64,000 nt of DNA from Streptomyces sp. NBC_01341 (GTDB lineage: Bacteria; Actinomycetota; Actinomycetes; Streptomycetales; Streptomycetaceae): NCBI RefSeq assembly GCF_035946055.1, contig NZ_CP108364.1, forward strand, positions 4,836,001-4,900,000. Direction: 5' to 3'. Every line of letters begins with the position of its first letter. Positions within the stretch are counted from its first letter, which is position 1. Made by a program: the position numbers and the translations under genes. Shown here one piece after another: positions 8,922 through 16,070 of this stretch. The notes below the pieces were generated by a model. It was not told the origin of the DNA and did no database searches. It worked only from the letters and a program-made list of their open reading frames with translations.

Positions 8922-10073
8922 GTGACACGCAGGACAGTGCGCATCGCCATGAACGGCGTCACGGGACGCATGGGATACCGGCAGCACCTGGTGCGCTCGA
9001 TCCTCGCGATCCGGGAGCAGGGCGGCCTCGACCTCGGCGACGGCGACGTGCTGTGGCCCGAGCCCGTGCTCGTCGGCCGCCGCGCCCACGCGCTGGAGGC
9101 GCTCGCGGCCCGGCACGGTCTGACCGAGTGGTCCACGGACCTCGACGCGGTCCTCGCCGACGAATCCGTCGACCTCTACTTCGACGCCCAGGTCACCTCC
9201 GCCCGCGTCGACGCGATCAAGAAGGCGATCGCCGCCGGCAAGCACGTCTACACCGAGAAGCCCACCGCCACCGACGTCGAGGGAGCCCTGGAACTCGCCC
9301 GCCTCGCCCGTGACGCCGGCATCAAGCACGGCGTCGTCCAGGACAAGATCTTCCTGCCGGGCCTGCTCAAGCTGAAGCGCCTCATCGACGGCGGATTCTT
9401 CGGCGAGATCCTTTCCGTGCGGGGCGAGTTCGGCTACTGGGTCTTCGAAGGCGACTGGCAGGACGCCCAGCGCCCCTCCTGGAACTACCGCGCGGAAGAC
9501 GGCGGCGGCATCGTCGTCGACATGTTCCCGCACTGGGAGTACGTCCTGCACGAGCTGTTCGGCCAGGTCACGAGCGTCTCGGCGCTTGTGCGGACGCACA
9601 TCCCGCAGCGCTGGGACGAACAGGGCAAGCCCTACGCCGCCACCGCCGACGACGCCGCCTACGGCACCTTCCAGCTCGCGGGCGGCGCCGTCGCCCAGAT
9701 CAACTCCTCCTGGGCCGTGCGCGTCAACCGCGACGAACTCGTCGAGTTCCAGGTCGACGGCACCCACGGCTCCGCCGTCGCCGGGCTGCGCAGCTGCCGC
9801 GTCCAGCACCGCTCCGCCACGCCCAAGCCGGTCTGGAACCCTGACCTGCCGGTCACCGAGCCCTTCCGCGACCAGTGGCAGGAGGTCCCGGACAACACGG
9901 TGTTCGACAACGGCTTCAAGGCCCAGTGGGAACTCTTCCTGCGCCACGTCGTCCTCGACGAGCCCTACACCTGGGACCTCATGGCCGGCGCCCGCGGCGT
10001 CCAGCTCGCCGAACTCGGCCTCAGGTCGTCGGCCGAGGGCCGCCGCTTCGACGTACCGGAGCTGAGCCTGTGA
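8922..10073 (+). CDS. Gfo/Idh/MocA-family sugar dehydrogenase
   Basis: The 383-residue protein has an N-terminal Rossmann fold (RIAMNGVTGRMGYRQHL, 6-22), the family EKP motif (EKPTATD, about 110) and a C-terminal alpha/beta substrate domain (WNYRAEDGGGIVVDMFPHW near 195). Family members oxidise or reduce sugars and cyclitols with NAD(P). I chose GTG at 8922 because GGAGG (8910-8914) lies 7 nt upstream; an upstream TTG at 8895 would start within the operator. Its stop overlaps the start of the next gene (GTGA). It is the first gene of a three-gene operon controlled by the divergent LacI protein. The substrate is unknown; a sugar, sugar acid or polyol is inferred from the partners. Confidence 0.9.
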   Translation: MTRRTVRIAMNGVTGRMGYRQHLVRSILAIREQGGLDLGDGDVLWPEPVLVGRRAHALEALAARHGLTEWSTDLDAVLADESVDLYFDAQVTSARVDAIKKAIAAGKHVYTEKPTATDVEGALELARLARDAGIKHGVVQDKIFLPGLLKLKRLIDGGFFGEILSVRGEFGYWVFEGDWQDAQRPSWNYRAEDGGGIVVDMFPHWEYVLHELFGQVTSVSALVRTHIPQRWDEQGKPYAATADDAAYGTFQLAGGAVAQINSSWAVRVNRDELVEFQVDGTHGSAVAGLRSCRVQHRSATPKPVWNPDLPVTEPFRDQWQEVPDNTVFDNGFKAQWELFLRHVVLDEPYTWDLMAGARGVQLAELGLRSSAEGRRFDVPELSL

Positions 10074-11212
10074 CCATCCAGCTCCCGCACGGTCCGTACG
10101 AACCCCGGACGATTCCGCTCGACCTGAAGCCGTCCGGCGCGCCGCTCGCCTCCCGCACGGTGTTCTCCGCCGCGCACGTCGTGGCCGACCCGTACGCGGA
10201 CGTCGCCCCCGGCGACCCCGCCGCCGTCGACTGGGACGCCACCCTCGCCTTCCGCCGCCACCTCTGGTCACACGGCCTGGGGGTCGCCGAGGCCATGGAC
10301 ACCGCCCAGCGCGGCATGGGCCTGGACTGGGCCGGGGCCGCCGAACTCATCCGCCGCTCCGCCGCCGAGGCCAAGGCCGTGGGCGGGAGGATCGCCTGCG
10401 GTGTGGGCACCGACCAGCTCACGGGCCCGGCAACCCTGCCCGAGGTGCGCGCGGCGTACGAGGAGCAGCTCGCCCTGGTCGAGGAGAGCGGCGCGCAGCC
10501 CATCCTGATGGCCTCCCGCGCACTCGCCGCCGCGGCGGACGGCCCCGAGGACTACCTGGAGGCGTACGCCCACCTCCTGCGCCAGGCCACCGAGCCGGTC
10601 GTCCTGCACTGGCTCGGCCCCATGTTCGACCCGGCTCTGGACGGGTACTGGGGCAGCACGGACCTCGACGCCGCCACCGACACCTTCCTCAAGGTCATCG
10701 CGGAGCACCCGGACAAGATCGACGGCATCAAGGTCTCGCTCCTGGACGCCGAGCGGGAGGTCGGCGTCCGCCGTCGTCTCCCCGGCGGGGTGCGCTGCTA
10801 CACCGGTGACGACTTCAACTACCCCGAGCTGATCGCGGGCGACGACCGGGGCTTCAGCCACGCGCTGCTCGGCATCTTCGACCCGCTCGGCCCGCTGGCC
10901 GCACACGCGGTGCGGATCCTGGACACCGGGGACGTACAGGGGTTCCGGGATCTCCTCGATCCCACGGTCGAGCTGTCCCGCCACCTCTTCCGGGCGCCGA
11001 CCCGCTTCTACAAGACGGGCGTGGTGTTCCTCGCCTGGCTCGCGGGCCACCAGGACCACTTCACGATGGTCGGCGGCCTGCAGTCGGCCCGTTCGCTGCC
11101 GCACCTGGCGACGGCGTACGAACTGGCCGACCGGCTGGGCCTGTTCCCCGACCCGGGGCTGGCCGAGTCCCGCATGCGCGCGCTGCTGGCCGTCCACGGA
11201 GGTGGCCGATGA
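10070..11212 (+). CDS. DUF993 family protein (dihydrodipicolinate synthase-like TIM barrel)
   Basis: The 380-residue protein resembles the DUF993 group of aldolase-type TIM barrels. Recognisable stretches are LEAYAHLLRQATEPVVLHWLG (about 160-180), HPDKIDGIKVSLLD near 220 with a central lysine in GIKVS, the candidate Schiff-base residue, and FYKTGVVFLAWLAGHQ near 310. No reaction is established for this family that I can name; aldol cleavage or dehydration of an oxidised sugar is inferred. The start is GTG at 10070, overlapping the dehydrogenase stop; its own stop overlaps the start of the next gene, so all three are translationally coupled. Confidence 0.85.
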   Translation: MTIQLPHGPYEPRTIPLDLKPSGAPLASRTVFSAAHVVADPYADVAPGDPAAVDWDATLAFRRHLWSHGLGVAEAMDTAQRGMGLDWAGAAELIRRSAAEAKAVGGRIACGVGTDQLTGPATLPEVRAAYEEQLALVEESGAQPILMASRALAAAADGPEDYLEAYAHLLRQATEPVVLHWLGPMFDPALDGYWGSTDLDAATDTFLKVIAEHPDKIDGIKVSLLDAEREVGVRRRLPGGVRCYTGDDFNYPELIAGDDRGFSHALLGIFDPLGPLAAHAVRILDTGDVQGFRDLLDPTVELSRHLFRAPTRFYKTGVVFLAWLAGHQDHFTMVGGLQSARSLPHLATAYELADRLGLFPDPGLAESRMRALLAVHGGGR

Positions 11213-12042
11213 GCACCGCCCTGTCCCGCCTGTCCGTCAACCAGGAGACGGTCCGGCAGCTCTCCCTGCCGGACCTCGTCGAGGCCTGCACCGCGTCCGG
11301 GATCGGACAGGTGGGCCTCTGGCGGGCCCCCGTGCAGGCGTACGGGGTGGAGCGCGCGGGGAAGCTGTTCAGGGAGGCGGGCCTCGCCGTCACCAGCCTC
11401 TGCCGGGGCGGCTTCCTCACCGCGACCGACCCCGCCGAGCGTGCCCGCGCCCTGCGGGACAACCGGGCGGCGATCGACGAGGCCGCCGGCGTGGGCACCG
11501 ACACCCTGGTCCTCGTCTCGGGCGGACTCCCGGACGGGCAGAAGGACCTGCACGCCGCCCGGGAGCGGATCGCCGACGCACTGGCCGAACTCGCGCCGTA
11601 CGCACAGGAACGCGGCGTGCGGCTCGCCATCGAACCGCTGCACCCGATGTTCGCGTCGGACCGCTGCGTCGTCTCCACCCTGTCCCAGGCGCTGGACCTC
11701 GCCGAGCGGTTCCCCGCCGAGCAGGTCGGCGTGGTGGTCGACGCGTACCACGTCTGGTGGGACGACACGGCGCCCGCGCAGATCGCGCGGGCCGGTGCGG
11801 GCGGCCGGATCCACTCCTTCCAGCTCGCCGACTGGATCACTCCGCTTCCGGCCGGAGTCCTTGTGGGCCGAGGTCAGCTGGGGGACGGCTGCGTGGACTT
11901 CCGTGCGCTCCGCGCCCAGGTGGAGGCGGCCGGGTTCGACGGACCGATCGAGGTCGAGATCTTCAATGAGAGTCTGTGGGCCCGCGACGGCGCCGAGGTG
12001 GTCGCGGAAGTCGCCGCGCGTTACACGGATCATGCCTGCTGA
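11209..12042 (+). CDS. Sugar phosphate isomerase/epimerase-type TIM barrel protein
   Basis: The 277-residue protein matches the AP-endonuclease-2 / xylose-isomerase-like barrel. It shows the expected metal-site glutamates and histidine: IEPLHPMF near 141, VVVDAYHVWWD near 177, and IEVEIFNESLW near the C-terminus. Such enzymes epimerise, isomerise or dehydrate keto-sugars using a divalent metal. The ATG overlaps the previous stop as ATGA. Together with an upstream dehydrogenase and a DUF993 barrel it suggests an oxidise, isomerise/dehydrate, cleave pathway for one sugar or polyol; that order is inference. Confidence 0.88.
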   Translation: MSTALSRLSVNQETVRQLSLPDLVEACTASGIGQVGLWRAPVQAYGVERAGKLFREAGLAVTSLCRGGFLTATDPAERARALRDNRAAIDEAAGVGTDTLVLVSGGLPDGQKDLHAARERIADALAELAPYAQERGVRLAIEPLHPMFASDRCVVSTLSQALDLAERFPAEQVGVVVDAYHVWWDDTAPAQIARAGAGGRIHSFQLADWITPLPAGVLVGRGQLGDGCVDFRALRAQVEAAGFDGPIEVEIFNESLWARDGAEVVAEVAARYTDHAC

Positions 12043-12362
12043 GAGCCCTGCCGGACGCCTTGGGTAAAGAGACGGTCAAGGCGTACAACTATTCCGCGCC
12101 TTCCCCTGTCGTACTCAGCGTCGGGACTTCCGGGGAGGGGTCCGGGGGGATTCGGGAAGCCCGACGGAGGGGGAAAGCGAGGGGGGTCCGGCCTGGCGGC
12201 CGGGCCCCATTCCGCTTTCGCGAGGCGCCCGTGCGACACCTCGCGAGGCGTTACGTGAGCCGTCCGGGGCTCGTCGGAACGGAACCGGTCCCGGCCCCCG
12301 CCGCTCGGTCCTGCGACGGGCGGCCCGGACGCCCCGCGCCCGCACACACGAAGGTCCATGGA
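12043..12362. other. Non-coding gap between sugar operon and glycosyltransferase
   Basis: No credible gene is seen in these 320 bp. The stretch holds a GC-rich hairpin (12183-12208) likely ending the operon, and a perfect 8-bp inverted repeat TCGCGAGG / CCTCGCGA (12218-12225 with 12239-12246). The promoter of the following gene must lie here, but no convincing -35/-10 pair stands out. Confidence 0.6.
12183..12208 (+). terminator. Probable terminator of the three-gene sugar operon
   Basis: Arms 12183-12193 and 12198-12208 form an 11-bp stem with one G-T wobble and a TGGC loop, 141 nt after the operon stop. There is no T-run. Confidence 0.5.
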
Positions 12363-14303
12363 ATGCCCAGACTCAAAGTCAGCGTGATCGTGCCCGTCCA
12401 CAACACCGGGAAATACGTCGACGAGTGCGCCCCGTCGCTGCTCGGGCAGAGCCTTCCGGCCGACGAGTACGAGGTCATCTACGTCGACGACGGCTCCACG
12501 GACGACACCCTGGCACGGCTGGAGAAGCTCGCGGCGGCACACCGCCACGTCCACGTGCACACCCAGCCCAACTCCGGCTGGCCGGGCGCGCCGCGCAACC
12601 TCGGCATGGCGCACGCCAAGGGCGAGTACGTGCAGTTCGTCGACCACGACGACATGCTCGGACCCGAGGCCCTCGAGCGGCTGTACGAGCACGCGACACG
12701 CAACCGGGCCGACGTGGTGATCGGCAAGATGTCCAGCACGATGGTGCGGCCCCGGCGGCTGTTCCGGCACACGCTGGACAACTGCACCATCGAGAACGAC
12801 GAACTCATGCAGAGCATGTCGCCGCACAAGATGTTCCGTCGTGCCTTCGTCGAGCAGCACGGACTGCGCTTCCCCGAGGGCCCGTGGATCATGGAGGACC
12901 TGGCCTTCGTCACCGCCGCCTATCTGAAGGCGGAACGGATATCGGTCCTTGCCGACTACCCCTGCTACTACTGGATGAAGCGGGACGACGGTGGCAACAA
13001 CACCCGTCACCGGTTCAATCCACGGCACGGATTCTGGCCCAATCTCCGTACCGTCATCGGCTTGATCAAGGACGGCACGGACCCCTCCGACGACATCGAC
13101 GCGTTGCAGAACCGGCTCCTCCACCGCCTCTACCACGTCGAGGTCCTGTCCAGGGCCCGCGAGCCCGAGATCCTGCGCGAGGACCCGGCCGAGCAGCGCC
13201 GGCGATTCGACACGGCCCGCGAGGTGGCGCTGGAGGAGTTCCCGGCCGCCGTACGGCGTGGGCTGCCCGCGGTGAGCGGTCTGCGGGCCGAGCTGCTCGA
13301 ACGCGGCGCCTTCGACGGTGCGTCCGCGTTCGCGGAGCACGTCAGCGCCGTGTCCGTCCGCAGCACGCTCGGCACCCCGTACTGGCAGGACGGCTGCCTC
13401 GTGGCCGACATCATGCTGGAACTGCTGCGCGGTGACGGAGAGCCGATGGTCCTGACCGAACGCGACGGGACGTGGTGGCTCGACCCGGAGCTGCTGACCG
13501 GCGTGACGGGGGCCGAGGACGGATGGGAGGTCCGCGACCCGTTCCGGATGGCGTACGCGGAACTGGTCGTCAAGGACCGGGACCGGGAGGACTGGTGGTA
13601 CCCGGAAGGCGACCTGGAGGTGCGGCTGCAGCCGGCGGGGGAGGGCAGGTCCCTGCTCCGCGCCTCCGGGCGACTGCGCCTCGACCCGCAGCGGCTGGCC
13701 GGCGGACAGCGGCTCGAGCGCGGGGTGTACGACGTGTGGGCTTTCGTCAACCTGCTGGGCATCGACCGGATGGTCCGCGTGACCGGGCAGGGCGCTCCCA
13801 GCGGGCCGGCGGCGGGCCCGGCGCTTCTCGACGGAGGGCTCGGGCTCCCGTACTGGACCACCGGCCGCGGTCAGCTCGCCCTCGACATGGACCAGCGCCT
13901 GCGCGGACTCGGCCCCGACACGGCCGGTGCCTCGGCAGCGAACGCCGGGCGGGGGGAGCTGACGCTCCCGCTGCCGTACATCGCCGCGGTGCCCGGAGCC
14001 CCGGCCCGCGTCAAGGTCACCGTGGCCGCCCTGAAGGTCACCGCCGAAGTGGTCCCCGACCCTGAGGGGCCGACGGCGCTGCTGCGCCTCCCCGCCCGTC
14101 TGAAGCTGCCGGACGGACGCCATCCGGTCACCCTGCCGAAGGCGGCCGCGCCGGTCGCGTACGCCGTGGTCCGCGGCGGCACACTGCTCCGGCTGGAGGG
14201 CCCGGCCTACGAGGCGGGCACCGGGCGCCGGATCCTCGACACGGTCGCCGACAACCGTCAGGTCCGGCGCGTACGGCGACGGCTGCCCGGCCGGGCGCGC
14301 TGA
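12363..14303 (+). CDS. Family 2 glycosyltransferase with C-terminal accessory domain
   Basis: The 646-residue protein opens with a GT-A fold: SVIVPVHNTGKYVDECAPSL (6-25), VDDGSTDDT near 42, and the metal-binding DHDDM region near 95. Residues about 180-220 (WIMEDLAFV, CYYWMKRDDGG) complete the catalytic half as in TarS/TarP-type wall-polymer glycosyltransferases. The last 300 residues are beta-rich with repeated YWxxGxL-like units, resembling an acceptor-binding or oligomerisation region. It probably adds a sugar to a cell-wall or exopolysaccharide polymer. ATG 12363 is preceded by AAGG. No signal peptide or membrane span is seen. It stands alone between non-coding gaps. Confidence 0.85.
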   Translation: MPRLKVSVIVPVHNTGKYVDECAPSLLGQSLPADEYEVIYVDDGSTDDTLARLEKLAAAHRHVHVHTQPNSGWPGAPRNLGMAHAKGEYVQFVDHDDMLGPEALERLYEHATRNRADVVIGKMSSTMVRPRRLFRHTLDNCTIENDELMQSMSPHKMFRRAFVEQHGLRFPEGPWIMEDLAFVTAAYLKAERISVLADYPCYYWMKRDDGGNNTRHRFNPRHGFWPNLRTVIGLIKDGTDPSDDIDALQNRLLHRLYHVEVLSRAREPEILREDPAEQRRRFDTAREVALEEFPAAVRRGLPAVSGLRAELLERGAFDGASAFAEHVSAVSVRSTLGTPYWQDGCLVADIMLELLRGDGEPMVLTERDGTWWLDPELLTGVTGAEDGWEVRDPFRMAYAELVVKDRDREDWWYPEGDLEVRLQPAGEGRSLLRASGRLRLDPQRLAGGQRLERGVYDVWAFVNLLGIDRMVRVTGQGAPSGPAAGPALLDGGLGLPYWTTGRGQLALDMDQRLRGLGPDTAGASAANAGRGELTLPLPYIAAVPGAPARVKVTVAALKVTAEVVPDPEGPTALLRLPARLKLPDGRHPVTLPKAAAPVAYAVVRGGTLLRLEGPAYEAGTGRRILDTVADNRQVRRVRRRLPGRAR

Positions 14304-14304
14304 G

Positions 14305-14336
14305 GGGGCGGGCGCCCCGGCCCCGCGCCGCCCGCC
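14305..14336. terminator. GC-rich inverted repeat between convergent genes
   Basis: An imperfect stem pairs 14307-14315 with 14325-14336 in the 41-bp gap between convergent genes. It may act in both directions. Confidence 0.4.
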
Positions 14337-14344
14337 GAGGTGGA

Positions 14345-15079
14345 TCAGGACGTCCGGTACGGCTTCCGGAAGAGTGCGGTCCAGAGGAAGTCCTTGCCGA
14401 AGAGGGGGGAGCCGGCCGGCTCGTCCCGCATCCGCCGGAGTTCGATCTCCTCCAGGTCGGCGAAGATCCAGCGCAGCTCCTCGGGCGTGTAGGCGAGGCC
14501 GCCGAGCAGGCCCGCCTCGCCGTAGAAGGCCGCGTCGGGCAGTTCGGACCCCATCGCACCGGAGGCGAAGCAGCCGAGGACGAGGTGTCCGCCCGGAACG
14601 AGGTTGCGTTCCAGGAACCCCAGGTAGCTGACGCGGCGGTGGGGCGGCAGGTGGTGGAAGCAGCCGGAGTCGTGGATCAGGTCGTACGGCCCGGCCGGCG
14701 CCCCCTCGGCGAAGGCGTCACCGCAGTGGAACCGGACATCCGCTCCCGCCTCGACGGCTCGTTCGCGGGCCCAGGCGATGGCGCCGGGCGACAGGTCGAC
14801 CGCGTCGACGTCGAAGCCCCGCGAGGCGAGGAACAGCGCGTTGCGCCCCGGGCCGCAGCCGAGATCGAGGGCGCGCCCCGGCGTGATCAGGGCCCTGTCG
14901 AGACAGGAGACGAGATTCTCGTCGGGCTTCGCCACGAAGAAGGGCACAGGCTTCGACCTGTCCGCGTAGAAGCCGTCCCACCAGGCCCCCGCCCCTTGCG
15001 TCCACCGGTCGGCCTCCGGCGCGAACAGGCTGTCCATGAGCTTCAGGACGTCGTCCACCGAGCGTATGTTCCGGTCCAT
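14345..15079 (-). CDS. Class I SAM-dependent methyltransferase
   Basis: The 244-residue protein has the SAM-binding motif I ALDLGCGPGRN (70-80), motif II acidic DAVDLSPGAI near 95 and a post-motif FHCGDAFAEG near 120. The FHHLPPHRRVSYL segment near 145 is typical of the small Methyltransf_25/TehB-like group, which act on small molecules. The substrate is not predictable. I placed the start at ATG 15079 because GGAAGG sits just upstream and the family begins here; a longer in-frame reading to 15274 has no homologous character. The gene converges with the glycosyltransferase. Confidence 0.88.
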   Translation of the reverse strand: MDRNIRSVDDVLKLMDSLFAPEADRWTQGAGAWWDGFYADRSKPVPFFVAKPDENLVSCLDRALITPGRALDLGCGPGRNALFLASRGFDVDAVDLSPGAIAWARERAVEAGADVRFHCGDAFAEGAPAGPYDLIHDSGCFHHLPPHRRVSYLGFLERNLVPGGHLVLGCFASGAMGSELPDAAFYGEAGLLGGLAYTPEELRWIFADLEEIELRRMRDEPAGSPLFGKDFLWTALFRKPYRTS

Positions 15080-15324
15080 TCGGAACCCCCTTCCAGACAG
15101 CGCAAGCATAGTCGCGTGGAGGGTATAAGCCCAGGTCAAAGGGTGTTTTAAGCGGCTCGGGGGGGAGGTGTGAGCACCCTTCGGTCCGCGGGTGAGGTCC
15201 TGGGTCCGGGTGCCGGTGATCTCCCCCGCAGGGGCCCTTCGCGGGCCGCTACGGGGTGCCGCAGGGCGGCGCACGGCCGCCTTTCTCCACGACCTCGGGA
15301 GCCGTCCCGAACGCCGGGGATCCG

Positions 15325-15351
15325 ACCCGCCGGGCCCGGTGCCCGGCGGGT
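15325..15351 (-). terminator. Perfect hairpin at the DUF6584 stop codon
   Basis: An 11-bp perfect stem (15325-15335 with 15341-15351) and CCGGT loop begins within the stop codon of the DUF6584 gene on the minus strand. Its position is right for a terminator; no T-run follows. Confidence 0.7.
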
Positions 15352-15857
15352 CAGTCGAAGAGGCCGACCAGTCCGTTCACCCAGATCGCGAGGAACACGA
15401 GCGTGACGGCCAGGCATCCCAGGGCGGCCAGGGACTGCCCGAAGGAGCCGTCGTCCGCGGTGCCGTTCCCGGTGTCCGGGAGGGTGTCCCAGTCGAGAGC
15501 CCGGCCCGCGGAGGCGCTCGCCGAGCGCCGTGCGGATGCCAGCTCCCCCACGGCGAAGGCCGAACCCGCGGCCGCCTCCGGTCCACGCCAGGCCAGGGCC
15601 CTCATCCGGCGCACGGGATCGGTGTACCGCGCGTCGAAGGCGGCGGTCTCGTCGGCGGAGCGGTCCTGCTCCAGGTACATCCAGCGTCCGGCCTCGGCGG
15701 GGTCGCCGTACAGCCGGTACACCTCGGCCAGCCGGCGGCGCAGTGTGTGGTCGTGCGGGAAGGACGAGACCAGCCCGCGCAGCCGCTGTCGTGCCATCGG
15801 TATGCGCCCGGCGGCGAGGTCGCCGTCGACGCGCGCCAGGGTGTCGGTCAGTGCCAT
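15351..15857 (-). CDS. DUF6584 family membrane-anchored protein
   Basis: The 168-residue protein matches an actinobacterial family of unknown function (MALTDTLARVDGDLAAGR, RLRGLVSSFPHDHTLRRRLA). Residues 1-75 look like two or three TPR-like helices (AEVYRLYGDPAEAGRWMYLE). One hydrophobic span near the C-terminus (about 142-163) ends in a short tail, suggesting a tail-anchored protein facing the cytoplasm. It is divergent from recD2. No function is known to me. Confidence 0.8.
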   Translation of the reverse strand: MALTDTLARVDGDLAAGRIPMARQRLRGLVSSFPHDHTLRRRLAEVYRLYGDPAEAGRWMYLEQDRSADETAAFDARYTDPVRRMRALAWRGPEAAAGSAFAVGELASARRSASASAGRALDWDTLPDTGNGTADDGSFGQSLAALGCLAVTLVFLAIWVNGLVGLFD

Positions 15858-15950
15858 GGCTGCATCATCGGTGCGGGCCCTCCCGCGAGTCGACCGGATT
15901 TGAGGCGCCGCCCGCCCCGTGCGGAGCGACGCCCGTCCCTCCCGGCGCGG

Positions 15951-15984
15951 GCCGAACGTCCCCGTGCCGTAAGGGACGTTCGGC
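15951..15984. repeat. Perfect 12-bp inverted repeat upstream of recD2
   Basis: GCCGAACGTCCC (15951-15962) and its exact complement (15973-15984) flank a 10-nt spacer in the divergent gap between the DUF6584 gene and recD2, 86 nt before the recD2 start. It could be an operator or an RNA hairpin. It contains GAAC/GTTC half-sites, but their spacing is not that of an actinobacterial LexA box. Confidence 0.6.
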
Positions 15985-16070
15985 ATGCCTCCGGCCGGAA
16001 GGACGGCAGTGCGAGGCGGCTCCGAGGTGAGCGGGGGCAGACTGTCGGTGGCAGCCGGTAGCGTCGTCCC

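Noticed and set aside
15080..15274. N-terminal extension of the methyltransferase with a GTRTQDL segment, reminiscent of translated antisense tRNA
   Set aside because: No cloverleaf can be folded at 15160-15240, and the extension lacks family similarity; the ATG at 15079 with GGAAGG is preferred.
15951..15984. LexA/SOS box upstream of recD2
   Set aside because: Actinobacterial boxes need CGAAC and GTTCG separated by 4 nt; here they are about 20 nt apart.
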